The position numbers and the translations under genes are program-made. The notes beneath the pieces are model-generated. The model made no database searches and was not told where the DNA came from. It worked only from the letters and a program-made list of their open reading frames with translations. Source: Yoonia sp. (GTDB lineage: Bacteria > Pseudomonadota > Alphaproteobacteria > Rhodobacterales > Rhodobacteraceae). From it: a stretch of DNA of 64,000 bases. Shown here in pieces: positions 7,800-16,745 of this stretch (within the stretch, counting starts at the first letter, position 1; each line of letters starts with the position of its first letter). The stretch covers positions 33,880-97,879 of the forward strand of contig NZ_JAFMHJ010000006.1 of NCBI RefSeq assembly GCF_017854565.1, written 5' to 3'.

Positions 7800-9959
7800 A
7801 TGCAAGAACCCCACATCACCGATGAATTGATCGCCGCTCATGGGCTGAAGCCCGACGAGTACCAGCGTATCCTCGAAATCATCGGGCGCGAACCGACCTA
7901 TACGGAGCTTGGTATTTTCTCGGCCATGTGGAACGAACATTGCTCCTATAAATCATCCAAGAAATGGTTGCGGACCCTGCCCACGACCGGCCCCCAGGTT
8001 ATCTGCGGCCCCGGCGAAAACGCAGGCGTGGTCGATATCGGCGATGGTCAGGCCGTTGTGTTCAAAATGGAAAGCCACAACCACCCCAGCTACATCGAAC
8101 CTTATCAGGGGGCGGCAACCGGCGTGGGCGGTATTCTGCGCGATGTCTTCACAATGGGCGCGCGCCCCATTGCCGCAATGAACTCGCTGTCGTTCGGTGA
8201 ACCCAGCCACCCCAAAACCCGGCAACTGGTCAACGGCGTCGTCGCGGGCGTCGGCGGCTACGGCAACTGCTTTGGCGTGCCCACAATCGGCGGAGAGGTC
8301 CGTTTTGACCCCGCCTACAATGGCAACTGCCTCGTCAACGCCTTTGCCGCAGGTATCGCGGACACCGATAAGATATTCTACTCTGCGGCCTCAGGCATCG
8401 GCATGCCCGTCGTCTACCTCGGCGCCAAGACCGGACGCGACGGCGTCGGCGGCGCCACCATGGCCAGCGCCGAGTTCGACGACACCATCGAAGAAAAACG
8501 CCCCACCGTCCAGGTCGGCGACCCTTTCACCGAAAAACGCCTGATGGAAGCGACCCTTGAACTCATGGCGACGGGTGCCGTGATCTCCATCCAGGATATG
8601 GGCGCGGCCGGCCTGACCTGCTCGGCGGTGGAAATGGGCGACAAGGGTGGGCTGGGCGTCCGCCTCAACCTCAACGCGGTGCCCCAGCGCGAAGAAAACA
8701 TGACCGCATACGAAATGATGCTGTCCGAAAGCCAGGAACGCATGCTCATGGTCCTCAAACCAGAGCTTGAGGCAGAAGCCCGCGCGGTGTTCGAAAAATG
8801 GGACCTCGATTTTGCCATCGTCGGTGAAACCATCGCCGAAGACCGCTTCATCGTCCTGCACAACAACGAAATCAAGGCCGACCTGCCACTGGCCACCCTC
8901 TCCGGCTCGGCCCCTGAATACGACCGCCCTTGGGTGCCGACACCCGCCGCCGACCCCTTGGGTGACGTGCCCGGCGTCCATCCGATTGACGGGCTCAAGG
9001 CGCTGATCGGCAGCCCAAACTATGCGGGCAAACAATGGGTCTATGAACAATACGACCAACAGGTCATGGGCGATACGGCCCGCACACCGGGTGCCGGCTC
9101 TGGCATCGTGCGAATCCACGGCACCGATAAATCTCTGGCCTTCACCAGCGACGTGACCCCCCGCTATGTCAAAGCCAACCCTGTGATGGGCGGCAAACAG
9201 GCCGTCGCCGAAGCCTATCGCAACCTGACCGCCGTGGGCGCCACGCCCCTTGCCGCAACCGATAACATGAACTTCGGCAACCCCGAAAAGCCCGTGATCA
9301 TGGGCCAGTTTGTCGGTGCCATCCAAGGTATCGGCGAAGCCTGTATCGCCCTCGACATGCCCATCGTTTCGGGCAATGTCTCGCTTTACAACGAAACCGA
9401 CGGCACCGGTATCCTGCCCACCCCGACCATCGGGGCCGTGGGCATCATCAAACACCCCGATGACATGATCATCGGTCAACTCCGCGAGGGGCACGTGCTT
9501 CTTGTGCTCGGCGAAACCCTTGGCCACCTGGGCCAGTCCGCCCTGCTCGCCGAAGTCCACAACCGGGTCGAAGGCGACGCGCCGCCCGTCGATCTGTCCG
9601 CGGAAAAGCGGCACGGCGACTTCATCCGCGCCAACCACACCCTGATCACGGCCTGCACCGACCTCAGCGATGGTGGCCTCGCGCTGGCCGCCTTTGAACT
9701 CGCCGAGACCGCAGGGGTCGGCATCACGCTGGATGCCGAAGACACCCCAACCCTGTTTGGCGAAGATCAGGCGCGCTACCTCATCGGTTGCAACTTCGAT
9801 CAGGCCGAAGCCTTGATGTCCGCCGCCGCCAGCGCCGGAGTGACCCTGACAACCGTCGGCAAGGCAGGCGGCACCACCGTCACCCTTGGCCAATACAGCG
9901 CACCGCTGGATGAACTCGCCCATATCTACCGCACAGCATTTGAAGTGGCCGTCGCCTGA
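7800..9959 (+). CDS. purL: Phosphoribosylformylglycinamidine synthase, PurL subunit
   Basis: This is the fourth step of purine synthesis: FGAR + ATP + ammonia (from PurQ glutaminase) gives FGAM, in the cytoplasm. At 719 residues it is the small PurL form that works with separate PurS and PurQ, which are not in this window. The ATP/Mg binding block HNHPS is at about residues 93-97, followed by GAATGVGG. Two repeated PurM-like halves are visible (AIR synthase N and C domains twice). ATG 7800 has a GGAGG site 8 bases upstream. It is followed by bolA and grxD in the same direction, a linkage I know from other Rhodobacterales. Confidence 0.96.
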   Translation: MQEPHITDELIAAHGLKPDEYQRILEIIGREPTYTELGIFSAMWNEHCSYKSSKKWLRTLPTTGPQVICGPGENAGVVDIGDGQAVVFKMESHNHPSYIEPYQGAATGVGGILRDVFTMGARPIAAMNSLSFGEPSHPKTRQLVNGVVAGVGGYGNCFGVPTIGGEVRFDPAYNGNCLVNAFAAGIADTDKIFYSAASGIGMPVVYLGAKTGRDGVGGATMASAEFDDTIEEKRPTVQVGDPFTEKRLMEATLELMATGAVISIQDMGAAGLTCSAVEMGDKGGLGVRLNLNAVPQREENMTAYEMMLSESQERMLMVLKPELEAEARAVFEKWDLDFAIVGETIAEDRFIVLHNNEIKADLPLATLSGSAPEYDRPWVPTPAADPLGDVPGVHPIDGLKALIGSPNYAGKQWVYEQYDQQVMGDTARTPGAGSGIVRIHGTDKSLAFTSDVTPRYVKANPVMGGKQAVAEAYRNLTAVGATPLAATDNMNFGNPEKPVIMGQFVGAIQGIGEACIALDMPIVSGNVSLYNETDGTGILPTPTIGAVGIIKHPDDMIIGQLREGHVLLVLGETLGHLGQSALLAEVHNRVEGDAPPVDLSAEKRHGDFIRANHTLITACTDLSDGGLALAAFELAETAGVGITLDAEDTPTLFGEDQARYLIGCNFDQAEALMSAAASAGVTLTTVGKAGGTTVTLGQYSAPLDELAHIYRTAFEVAVA

Positions 9960-9962
9960 TCC

Positions 9963-9999
9963 TTTTCTTATGTCCATAAAATACTCCCGCCGGAGGCGC
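9963..9999. repeat. Dispersed post-stop repeat, copy 1
   Basis: The segment begins a few bases after the purL stop with TTTTCTTATGTCC and continues AAATACTCCCGCCGGAGGC. A second copy with the same order lies just after the mmsB stop at 26393-26427. The CTCC-GCC-GGAG part can fold into a small hairpin. Similar sequence is common after genes in Rhodobacterales genomes from my memory. Its function (terminator or mRNA end) is not established here. Confidence 0.6.
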
Positions 10000-10058
10000 A
10001 GACTTGCCGACCGGCACCAGCGTACTTAGATTACGTGCAACAGACCAAAGGACCGCCC

Positions 10059-10295
10059 ATGCCGATCACCGCCCATGAGATCGAAACCCTGCTGCGCAGC
10101 AGCTTCCCCGACGCCCGGATCAGCGTGCAGGGCGACGACGGCGCACATTTCGCCGCCGAAGTGATCGACGAAAGCTTTCGCGGCAAAAACCGGGTCCAGC
10201 AACAACGCGCCGTCTACGCCGCCCTCAAAGGCAAAATGGACGGCACCAATGGCGAACTTCATGCCCTGGCGCTGACCACCAAGGCGCCGGACTAA
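10059..10295 (+). CDS. bolA: BolA-family protein
   Basis: A 78-residue BolA/IbaG-type protein that partners with monothiol glutaredoxins to bind and traffic [2Fe-2S] clusters. The class II KH-like fold is recognisable by HFAAEVIDESFRGKNRVQQQR and the C-terminal ELHALAL, which holds the conserved cluster-ligand His. GTG 10035 is possible, but ATG 10059 has AAAGGA 6-7 bases before it and gives the normal N-terminus MPITAHEIE. The gene for the partner Grx4 follows directly, as in many proteobacteria, and supports the Fe-S assignment. Confidence 0.92.
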   Translation: MPITAHEIETLLRSSFPDARISVQGDDGAHFAAEVIDESFRGKNRVQQQRAVYAALKGKMDGTNGELHALALTTKAPD

Positions 10296-10310
10296 CGCCA
10301 CATATGACAC

Positions 10311-10331
10311 CAAAGTCGTTCTCAGACTTTG
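10311..10331 (+). repeat. Intercistronic hairpin between bolA and grxD
   Basis: CAAAGTC (10311-10317) and GACTTTG (10325-10331) form a perfect 7-bp stem with a 7-base loop in the 60 bases between bolA and grxD. There is no T-run. It may set the relative stability or expression of the two cistrons. Confidence 0.5.
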
Positions 10332-10355
10332 CCCTCACCACAAAGGACATCCCCA

Positions 10356-10715
10356 ATGACCGCCGTAGACAAAATCAAAGACACCGTGACCGCCAACCAA
10401 GTCGTGCTCTTCATGAAGGGCACAAAGTCCATGCCGCAGTGCGGTTTCTCCTCCCGCGTTGCAGGCGTGCTGAACTTCATGGGCGTCGATTTCGCCGACG
10501 TGAACGTGCTGGCCGATGAGGAAATCCGCCAGGGCATCAAAGACTACTCCGACTGGCCCACCATCCCCCAACTCTACGTCAAGGGCGAATTCGTGGGCGG
10601 CTGCGACATCATCACCGAAATGATGCTCTCGGGCGAACTTGATACGCTCTTTTCCGACAGCGGCGTGTCCTTCGACAAAGACGCCGCCGACAAAATCCGC
10701 GAAGCCAACGGCTAA
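10356..10715 (+). CDS. grxD: Monothiol glutaredoxin Grx4
   Basis: A 119-residue monothiol glutaredoxin that binds a glutathione-ligated [2Fe-2S] cluster and passes it on, usually with BolA. The CGFS active site is at residues 29-32, and the glutathione-binding [19 protein letters not shown] block is intact. ATG 10356 is preceded by AAAGGA. Its position 60 bases after bolA suggests one transcript. A strong terminator follows at 10725-10755. Confidence 0.95.
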   Translation: MTAVDKIKDTVTANQVVLFMKGTKSMPQCGFSSRVAGVLNFMGVDFADVNVLADEEIRQGIKDYSDWPTIPQLYVKGEFVGGCDIITEMMLSGELDTLFSDSGVSFDKDAADKIREANG

Positions 10716-10724
10716 ACCAAAAAC

Positions 10725-10755
10725 AAAGGCGACGCTCATGCGAAGCGTCGCCTTT
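10725..10755. terminator. Bidirectional terminator between grxD and zapA
   Basis: AAAGGCGACGCT (10725-10736) and AGCGTCGCCTTT (10744-10755) form a perfect 12-bp stem with a 7-base loop. The stem itself ends in TTT on the plus strand, and on the minus strand the stem is followed by GTTTTTGG, so it can serve both convergent units. Confidence 0.85.
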
Positions 10756-10797
10756 CAAATCGCGATATCAAGAATGCGCGGTAGCGCCCCTTTTTGG

Positions 10798-11190
10798 TCA
10801 GCCCGCCTTCGCCTCGACCTGATCGGCAAGAGCCTCGGCACGGGCGGCAATTTCGGCCAGCGTATCGGTCACCGCCGCAGGCACCACAGGCACTTCAATC
10901 CGTTCCGGTGCCGGCGTGGGACGCTGCTCCAGTTTCTCAATCTGCCCATGCAGTTTCGCCACTTCGGCATCCGCGACGCGTACGCGGTCTTCCAGTCCTG
11001 CGGTCTTGTCCGCCAGCATCAGCCCCGCCATCAGCAGCATCCGCGCCTCGGGCATCCGGCCAATCTGCTCCGACAGATGCGCCGCCTCGCCGTCCAGCAT
11101 GGCCGCTGCGGAATGCAGGAAATGCTCTTCCCCGTCCTGACAGGCCACTTCAAACGTGCGGCCGCCAATGGAAATTTCAACCTGCGGCAT
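10798..11190 (-). CDS. zapA: Cell division protein ZapA
   Basis: A 130-residue ZapA, the small protein that cross-links FtsZ filaments in the Z-ring. The N-terminal domain opens MPQVEISIGGRTFEVAC and is followed by the conserved helix EEHFLHSAAAMLDGEAAHLSEQ. A long C-terminal coiled coil covers about residues 60-125. The upstream gene (coiled-coil protein) overlaps it by 14 bases, so they form an operon. The C-terminus is longer than in E. coli ZapA, as is usual in alphaproteobacteria. Confidence 0.88.
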   Translation of the reverse strand: MPQVEISIGGRTFEVACQDGEEHFLHSAAAMLDGEAAHLSEQIGRMPEARMLLMAGLMLADKTAGLEDRVRVADAEVAKLHGQIEKLEQRPTPAPERIEVPVVPAAVTDTLAEIAARAEALADQVEAKAG

Positions 11191-11647
11191 GGGGTGCCTC
11201 CGTGATCAGGGGTTTCAATTCGGCCAGGATCGCATCAATTTCAACAGCGTCCGCAGACCGCTGCGCGTGCAATGCCTCCACTTCGGCGGTCACCGCCGCG
11301 TCATGCAATTCAGGTGCAAGCCCTTCGGTGATAGCGGCACGCAACTGCGTATTCATCTCGCGCAACTGGACATTGGACGCCCGCAACCGCTGCAATTCCC
11401 GGTCAAGCTGGGTCATCTGCGCGCGCTGTGTCTCCACCCGCTCGGTCAATGACGCCACTTGCGTGTCCTGCCGTTCCTTGAGCAGCCGCACCCGCTCAAC
11501 CAATGCGACGTTGGCCGCGCGTTCGTTTTCCAATGCCACCGAAATCGACGCACTGGCAGCCACCTGCGCATCCTGTGCGTCAACGCCGCGCCTGATCCGG
11601 TCAAGAGCCGCCGTTATCCGACTTTCCAACGCACTAATATCACTCAT
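11177..11647 (-). CDS. Coiled-coil protein co-encoded with ZapA (ZauP-like candidate)
   Basis: A 156-residue protein that is almost entirely heptad-like helix from residue 5 to 150, rich in Glu, Arg, Gln and Leu, with no signal peptide or membrane segment. It overlaps the start of zapA by 14 bases and is translated first. Its sequence identifies no catalytic family. In Caulobacter a coiled-coil protein encoded with ZapA (ZauP) recruits ZapA to the Z-ring. The shared location, size and character make the same role plausible here, but this rests on context, not proven homology. Confidence 0.75.
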   Translation of the reverse strand: MSDISALESRITAALDRIRRGVDAQDAQVAASASISVALENERAANVALVERVRLLKERQDTQVASLTERVETQRAQMTQLDRELQRLRASNVQLREMNTQLRAAITEGLAPELHDAAVTAEVEALHAQRSADAVEIDAILAELKPLITEAPHAAG

Positions 11648-11835
11648 CCGCCTGTCCTTTCGTGGCCACCAACGCTGGCCCGGAAATGCCCCGGTGTGTC
11701 CGCCGTCCGCATCAAAATCGACCCGGCGTCAGGCGGCTCTTGTGCAAATTTGCAGCCCCGCGCGCCGAATCGCACCCTTGTTGCACCAGACTAAGCCATC
11801 GACACGGCCCCCGCAAACGGGCAGGTTGTAAGAAA

Positions 11836-11925
11836 ATGAATGACTTAGCTGTCACGCTTGATCTCAGGGGGGACCCTGATATGAGGCTGACAAACTTGTC
11901 GTTCACCATTCTTAATAGGACTTGA
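11836..11925 (+). CDS. Possible 29-residue leader ORF before transketolase
   Basis: ATG 11836 opens a 30-codon frame ending with TGA at 11923-11925, six bases before the preferred TTG start of tkt. It has no strong ribosome binding site and no recognisable sequence. The rest of the 11648-11930 gap shows no clear gene; it must hold the divergent promoters of tkt and the coiled-coil/zapA unit. Confidence 0.2.
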   Translation: MNDLAVTLDLRGDPDMRLTNLSFTILNRT

Positions 11926-11930
11926 CCACC

Positions 11931-13949
11931 TTGGATATTGCAGCCCTTCGGACCGCCCACCCTGATCACTGGATGAAAGCCGCGGCCATCCGCACCCTGA
12001 CACTGGACGCGGTCGCCGCTGCCAACTCCGGCCACTCCGGCATGCCCATGGGGATGGCCGATGTCGCCACCGTGCTTTTTGAAAAGCACCTTAAGTTCGA
12101 TCCGAAAAATCCCGCATGGCCAGACCGCGACCGCTTCATCCTTTCGGCGGGGCACGGGTCCATGCTGCTGTATTCCTTGATGTACCTCACCGGCTACGAA
12201 GACATCACCCTGCAGCAGATCAAGGATTTCCGCCAATGGGGTGCCAAAACCGCAGGTCACCCCGAATTCGGACACGCGCGCGGCATTGAAACCACCACCG
12301 GCCCCTTGGGTCAGGGCATCGCCAACTCAGTCGGCTTTGCGATTGCCGAAGAAATTCAGCGCGCCACCTGGGGCAAAACCATCATCGACCACCACACCTA
12401 CGTCATCGCCGGCGACGGCTGCCTGATGGAGGGGATCAGCCAAGAGGCCATCGGCCTTGCCGGCATGCAAAAACTGTCACAGTTGGTTGTTCTGTTTGAC
12501 GACAACAACATCACGATCGACGGCACCGTGGACATGGCCGACATCACGGACCAGCCTGCGCGCTTTGCGGCATCCGGCTGGCACGTGCAATCCATCGACG
12601 GCCACGACCCGGTCGCGATCGACGCGGCCATCACCGCTGCGAAAAACGATCCGCGCCCGTCCATGATCGCCTGCAAAACCCACATCGCTCTGGGACACGC
12701 GGCACAGGATACCTCCAAGGGCCACGGCGCACTGACCAACGCCGAACAGCTGATCGCGGCCAAGGCGGCCTATGGCTGGAACCACGGGCCCTTCGAAATT
12801 CCCGCCGATGTCAAATCCCAGTGGGAAGCCATCGGCGCGCGAGGCGCGACCACCCGCAGCGATTGGGACGCCCGCTTTGCGGCACTGTCGGACACCAAAC
12901 AGGCGGAATTCAACCGCATCTATGCCGGCGAAGCCCCCAAGAACCTCAGCGCGACAATCCGCGCCCTCAAAAAGCAGATCAGCGAAGGCCAGCCATCGGT
13001 CGCAACCCGCAAATCATCCGAAATGACGCTGGAAGTGATCAATCCGATCATGATGGAAACCATCGGCGGCTCGGCTGACCTGACCGGCTCGAACAACACC
13101 AAGACCGCCGATCTTGGCATCTTCAACCCCGGCAACCGCAAGGGCCGCTACATCTATTACGGCGTGCGCGAACACGGGATGGCGGCTGCAATGAACGGCA
13201 TGGCGCTGCACGGTGGTGCGCGGCCCTACGGCGGGACGTTCATGTGCTTTACCGACTACGCACGCGGTGCGATGCGGCTGTCGGCCCTGATGGGGATCCC
13301 CACGACCTATGTGATGACCCACGACAGCATCGGCCTTGGCGAAGACGGGCCAACGCACCAGCCGGTCGAACATCTGGCGATGATGCGCGCGACACCCAAC
13401 ACCCATGTTTTCCGCCCCGCAGACACCGTGGAAACCGCCGAAGCCTGGGAACTTGCGCTGACGTCGAAAACCACGCCGTCGGTGCTGTGCCTGTCGCGCC
13501 AGAACCTGCCCACGGTGCGGACCGAACATAAGGTTAAAAACCTGACCGCCCAAGGCGCCTATGTGCTGGCCGACGCTGACGGCAAACGTCAGGCGATCAT
13601 CATGGCAACCGGGTCCGAGGTCGAAATAGCCCTCGCCGCCCGTGACCTGCTGCAAGCCGATGGCATCGGCACCCGCGTTGTGTCCATGCCGTGCTGGGAA
13701 TTGTTCGAAGAACAAGACGAAAGCTACCGCAAGCGCGTCCTGCCCGCAGGCCCCGTGCGCGTCGCCGTCGAGGCGGGCATCCGCTTTGGCTGGGACCGCT
13801 GGTTGTTCGGCGAACGCGGCAAGCGCGAAAAGTCTGGATTTATCGGCATGCACGGCTTTGGCGCGTCGGCCCCGGCGGAACGTCTGTTCGAAGAATTCGG
13901 CATCACGGCGAAAGACACGGCCGCCAAGGTGAAGTCCTTGATCAAGTAG
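11931..13949 (+). CDS. tkt: Transketolase
   Basis: A 672-residue thiamine diphosphate enzyme moving two-carbon ketol units between sugar phosphates in the pentose phosphate (and, where present, Calvin) pathway. The TPP/Mg motif begins [10 protein letters not shown] at about residues 155-164. The pyrimidine-domain and C-terminal sugar-binding blocks ([29 protein letters not shown]) are intact. The frame is open from TTG 11922, but the only ribosome site (AGGA, 11917-11920) is one base from that codon. TTG 11931 has normal spacing and gives the family-typical [14 protein letters not shown], so I prefer it. No ATG start exists nearby. The stop codon TAG is formed by the first bases of a palindromic repeat. 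Confidence 0.95.
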   Translation: MDIAALRTAHPDHWMKAAAIRTLTLDAVAAANSGHSGMPMGMADVATVLFEKHLKFDPKNPAWPDRDRFILSAGHGSMLLYSLMYLTGYEDITLQQIKDFRQWGAKTAGHPEFGHARGIETTTGPLGQGIANSVGFAIAEEIQRATWGKTIIDHHTYVIAGDGCLMEGISQEAIGLAGMQKLSQLVVLFDDNNITIDGTVDMADITDQPARFAASGWHVQSIDGHDPVAIDAAITAAKNDPRPSMIACKTHIALGHAAQDTSKGHGALTNAEQLIAAKAAYGWNHGPFEIPADVKSQWEAIGARGATTRSDWDARFAALSDTKQAEFNRIYAGEAPKNLSATIRALKKQISEGQPSVATRKSSEMTLEVINPIMMETIGGSADLTGSNNTKTADLGIFNPGNRKGRYIYYGVREHGMAAAMNGMALHGGARPYGGTFMCFTDYARGAMRLSALMGIPTTYVMTHDSIGLGEDGPTHQPVEHLAMMRATPNTHVFRPADTVETAEAWELALTSKTTPSVLCLSRQNLPTVRTEHKVKNLTAQGAYVLADADGKRQAIIMATGSEVEIALAARDLLQADGIGTRVVSMPCWELFEEQDESYRKRVLPAGPVRVAVEAGIRFGWDRWLFGERGKREKSGFIGMHGFGASAPAERLFEEFGITAKDTAAKVKSLIK

Positions 13950-13973
13950 GGGTGGGTCAAGACCCACCTTACG
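13946..13973. repeat. Palindromic GTAGGG repeat, copy A (supplies tkt stop)
   Basis: GGTGGGTC (13951-13958) and GACCCACC (13961-13968) flank AA, with the outer bases GTAGG and TTACG. The TAG at 13947-13949 is the tkt stop codon. A related copy lies 12 bases further on, and further copies are at 50246, 50318 and 57021. Confidence 0.8.
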
Positions 13974-13985
13974 ACCATATGACCC

Positions 13986-14011
13986 GTAGGGCGGGGTTTT
14001 CCCCGCCTTAT
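13986..14011. repeat. Palindromic repeat, copy E (supplies DoxX stop)
   Basis: GTAG then GGCGGGG (13990-13996), TTTT, CCCCGCC (14001-14007) and TTAT. The outer bases match the other copies but the centre differs. Read on the minus strand, its TAA (14010-14008) is the stop codon of the DoxX gene. The hairpin with following T-rich sequence may also terminate tkt. Confidence 0.7.
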
Positions 14012-14374
14012 CTTTTCTTAAACGAAAAACGCCCGGCCACGGCCACGGCCAGCGCAACACACCCCCCGGCAATCGCCCAATTTTTCACGAAAATGGTCAT
14101 CTGCCACGGATCATCCGGCAAAAAGTAAAAAATGCTGGTCACCCCACAATAGGCCGCCAGCGACAGCGCCACGGGCCGCACAGCGATACCTGCCAACAAA
14201 GCCGCGCCCGCGACACCGTCATAGATCAGCGCGATCCAGACCAATACGGTCGGCAAGCCGAATCCTGCCAATAGTAGCGCGGCGTCCTGCGGGTCTTACC
14301 GCCTTTTGTACGGCTCCGCCCAGAAACAGCACCGCGATCAGACCCCGGGCCACCAATAGCAAAGCATCGTTCAC
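14008..14374 (-). pseudogene. DoxX-family membrane protein, broken by a one-base frameshift
   Basis: The N-terminal part (VNDALLLVARGLIAVLFLGGAVQKA) starts at GTG 14374, sharing GTGA with the stop of the upstream DUF808 gene. After codon 25 the frame is lost at about 14296. The remainder (DPQDAALLLAGFGLPTV onward, three hydrophobic helices, ending FSFKKR) reads on in another frame to 14008. Removing one A in GTAAGACCC restores a continuous DoxX-like protein of about 121 residues with four helices. The family sits in the inner membrane and is linked to redox homeostasis in other bacteria. A sequencing error cannot be excluded. Confidence 0.7.
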
Positions 14375-15318
14375 CCCGGCATCATCCGCTGCCAGATCGG
14401 CGTGATGACTTTGGTGCCCAGTGGGATCAGTCCAAGCCCAAGCGCCAGCCCGAACACACCATCCATCGCCGCTTTGGCGCTCCATTCCACAGCATCTACC
14501 CCCGACGCCGGCACCTGATGCCCGATCATCGCGGCCCAATCGTGGATATGATGACCCAGCCAGCCAAAGCCCAGCTCGTCCAGCCCGTGAACGATGATCG
14601 ACCCGCCAACCCACAGCATCGCAGCAGTGCCGACCCATGTCAGCAGCACCAACACCCCCGGCATGCCGGCGACAATACCGCGGCCCACCGCCCGGGTCGC
14701 CCGCAGCCGCCCCCCTGCAACCATCGCCAGCCCGACATCATCGGCCTTCACGATCAGCGCGACGGCCCCATAGACAATGGCCGTAATGCCAACGGCTACG
14801 ACCACCAAGGTCGCCGCCTGCATCCAAAGACTTGGCGTATCAATCGCGGCCAGCGCAATCGTCATGATCTCCGCCGACAGGATAAAATCCGTCTTGATCG
14901 CGCCGCGCACTTTTTCCTCTTCCAAATGCGCGGGGTCGCCTACAGGCGCCGTGTGGGTATCACCGGCGTGAAACGCATGGGCGATCTTCTCGGCCCCTTC
15001 GAAACACAAATACCCGCCGCCCAGCATCAGCAACAACGGGATCAACCAAGGTGCGAATGCCGACAACAGCAGACCCACCGGCAACAAGATCAACAACTTG
15101 TTGCGGATCGACCCCAGCGCAATCCGCCCCACGATCGGCAACTCGCGCTCTGCGGAAAAGCCGTGGACATATTTCGGTGACACCGCAGCATCATCAATCA
15201 CCGCACCCGCCGCCTTGGCGCCCGCTTGGGTGGCCTGTCCGATCACATCATCGACCGACGCCGCCGCGACCTTTGCAATAGCCGCGACATCGTCCAAAAG
15301 TGCCAATAGTCCGCTCAT
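14371..15318 (-). CDS. DUF808 (YedI-like) inner membrane protein
   Basis: A 315-residue integral membrane protein of the DUF808 family. The N-terminal signature MSGLLALLDDVAAIAKVAA and the central GGGYLCFEGAEKIAHAF are characteristic. Hydrophobic segments are visible at about 78-100, 163-190, 205-235 and 280-300. The biochemical function of the family is not known. ATG 15318 has a GGAAGGGA site in front. The stop overlaps the GTG of the disrupted DoxX gene, so the two form an operon. Confidence 0.85.
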   Translation of the reverse strand: MSGLLALLDDVAAIAKVAAASVDDVIGQATQAGAKAAGAVIDDAAVSPKYVHGFSAERELPIVGRIALGSIRNKLLILLPVGLLLSAFAPWLIPLLLMLGGGYLCFEGAEKIAHAFHAGDTHTAPVGDPAHLEEEKVRGAIKTDFILSAEIMTIALAAIDTPSLWMQAATLVVVAVGITAIVYGAVALIVKADDVGLAMVAGGRLRATRAVGRGIVAGMPGVLVLLTWVGTAAMLWVGGSIIVHGLDELGFGWLGHHIHDWAAMIGHQVPASGVDAVEWSAKAAMDGVFGLALGLGLIPLGTKVITPIWQRMMPG

Positions 15319-15380
15319 AGGTGTCCCTTCCGATTCTGTGCTACACAGTTAACCCCTGCCCCACCATCGGCAACCCCGCA

Positions 15381-15439
15381 ATGTTGGCGCCAACCGTTAG
15401 CGATAACCGATACCGACAGGCAACCGTTAACGGTAACAT
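15381..15439. promoter_or_regulatory. Three LacI-type palindromes upstream of gap1
   Basis: Three related even-symmetric sites lie 80-138 bases before gap1: GTTGGCGCCAAC (15383-15394), GTTAGCGATAAC (15396-15407) and GTTAACGGTAAC (15426-15437). The first two have centres only 13 bases apart. They match the site before gap2. The half-site GTTA with a CG centre is typical of LacI-family carbon regulators. In Rhodobacterales the regulator CceR controls glycolytic and gluconeogenic genes through a site of this kind, as I remember it. The regulator gene is not in this window. Confidence 0.65.
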
Positions 15440-15518
15440 ATTGAGAAATCGCCCATTTCAACTGGACACAGCCGTCCGAACCCGCCACGAAACCCCAAAA
15501 GCACGGGGATACACGCAC

Positions 15519-16520
15519 ATGACAGTCACCATCGGGATCAACGGTTTTGGCCGCATCGGCCGCTGCACACTGGCGCATATCACAGAGGCGGGGCGCAACG
15601 ATGTGCAGGTCGTCAAGATCAACGCCACCGGCCCGATTGCAACGAACGCCCACCTGCTCAAATACGACAGCATCCATGGCCGCTTTGGCAGTCCTGTCAC
15701 GGTCAAGGGCAACACCCTCGACCTTGGCCGTGGCCCGATCGACGTGATGTCCACCTACAACCCCGAAGACCTTGACTGGTCCGGTGTGGATGTGGTGCTG
15801 GAATGTACCGGCAAATTCAACGATGGCATGAAATCCGCCATCCACCTTGATCGCGGCGCTAAAAAAGTGCTGATTTCCGCGCCCGCCACCAACGTTGACC
15901 GCACCGTGGTCTATGGTGTGAACCACCGGGACTTGTTGGCGACGGAACGGATGGTGTCCAACGGCTCTTGTACGACCAACTGCCTTGCCCCGCTGGCCAA
16001 AGTCCTCAATGATGCCATCGGCATCGAGCGTGGCATCATGACCACGATCCACAGCTACACCGGCGACCAGCCCACGCTCGATCGGCGCCACGACGACCTT
16101 TACCGCGCGCGCGCCGCCGCCATGGCGATGATCCCCACCTCGACCGGCGCCGCCAAGGCATTGGGCGAAGTCTTGCCCGAACTGGCCGGCAAACTTGACG
16201 GCACCGCCATGCGCGTGCCCACCCCCAACGTCAGCGCCGTTGACCTGACCTTCGAAGCCGGCAAATCCGTCAGCGTCGCAGACGTGAACGCCATCGTGGC
16301 CGAGGCCGCAGGCGGCTATATGGGCATGGTCATGTCCTATGATGACGAAGCAAAGGTCAGCATCGACTTCAACCACACCACACATTCCTGCATCTTCGCC
16401 CCTGATCAGACCAAGGTCGTGGGTGGACGCACGGTGCGCGTGCTAGCATGGTACGACAACGAATGGGGCTTTTCGGCACGCATGGCCGATGTTGCAGCCA
16501 CAATGGGGCGGCTGCACTAA
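15519..16520 (+). CDS. gap: Glyceraldehyde-3-phosphate dehydrogenase, first copy (NAD-selecting Asp replaced)
   Basis: A 333-residue phosphorylating [14 protein letters not shown] starts the Rossmann domain (7-15), the catalytic Cys151 is in SCTTNC, the His is in HSYTGDQ, and the conserved WYDNEWGFS is near the end. At the end of the second beta strand this copy reads KINATGP (Ala36), where the second copy reads AINDLGP (Asp36). That Asp normally holds the NAD ribose and repels NADP. It also has DRRHDDL where many NAD enzymes have DLPHKDL. This suggests NADP use or dual use, hence an anabolic direction, but that is inference. The promoter carries three operator-like palindromes. Confidence 0.93.
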   Translation: MTVTIGINGFGRIGRCTLAHITEAGRNDVQVVKINATGPIATNAHLLKYDSIHGRFGSPVTVKGNTLDLGRGPIDVMSTYNPEDLDWSGVDVVLECTGKFNDGMKSAIHLDRGAKKVLISAPATNVDRTVVYGVNHRDLLATERMVSNGSCTTNCLAPLAKVLNDAIGIERGIMTTIHSYTGDQPTLDRRHDDLYRARAAAMAMIPTSTGAAKALGEVLPELAGKLDGTAMRVPTPNVSAVDLTFEAGKSVSVADVNAIVAEAAGGYMGMVMSYDDEAKVSIDFNHTTHSCIFAPDQTKVVGGRTVRVLAWYDNEWGFSARMADVAATMGRLH

Positions 16521-16580
16521 TCGGTCGCTGGCCCGTTCACAAGTTTTGCCAAACCGGCACATCCCCGCTAAAGCTACACC

Positions 16581-16724
16581 ATGACCAACGCCATCGCCCT
16601 GTTCCTTGCCGCCCTGATCATTGGCTTTCTCGCCCTTGATCACTATGTCCTTGCATGGGGCGCGCCCGAATTTCTGATGCGACGCCTGATCGAGCTTATT
16701 GACTACATCGCCTTTTGGCGGTGA
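16581..16724 (+). CDS. 47-residue membrane protein encoded between the two gap genes
   Basis: ATG 16581 opens a 47-codon frame ending TGA 16722-16724. Residues 4-25 are one hydrophobic helix (IALFLAALIIGFLALDHYV), followed by an amphipathic tail ending IELIDYIAFWR. I recall similar small proteins with the same ending next to gap genes in other Rhodobacterales, so I take it as real. The ribosome binding site is weak. It lies 60 bases after gap1 and 82 before gap2, in the same direction, and could be co-transcribed with gap1. The function is unknown; a membrane tether or modulator for GAPDH is only a guess. Confidence 0.7.
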   Translation: MTNAIALFLAALIIGFLALDHYVLAWGAPEFLMRRLIELIDYIAFWR

Positions 16725-16745
16725 CACTGACCGTACGATCAACGG

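Noticed and set aside
8391..9977. 528-codon open frame opposite purL
   Set aside because: It is the antisense shadow of purL in a G+C-rich gene; its composition (Gly, His, Asp, Val runs) fits no family and it has no ribosome site.
11648..11930. 6S RNA, which is often encoded near zapA
   Set aside because: I could not fold this gap, or the 82-base gap after zapA, into a long rod with a central bubble; no convincing ends were seen.
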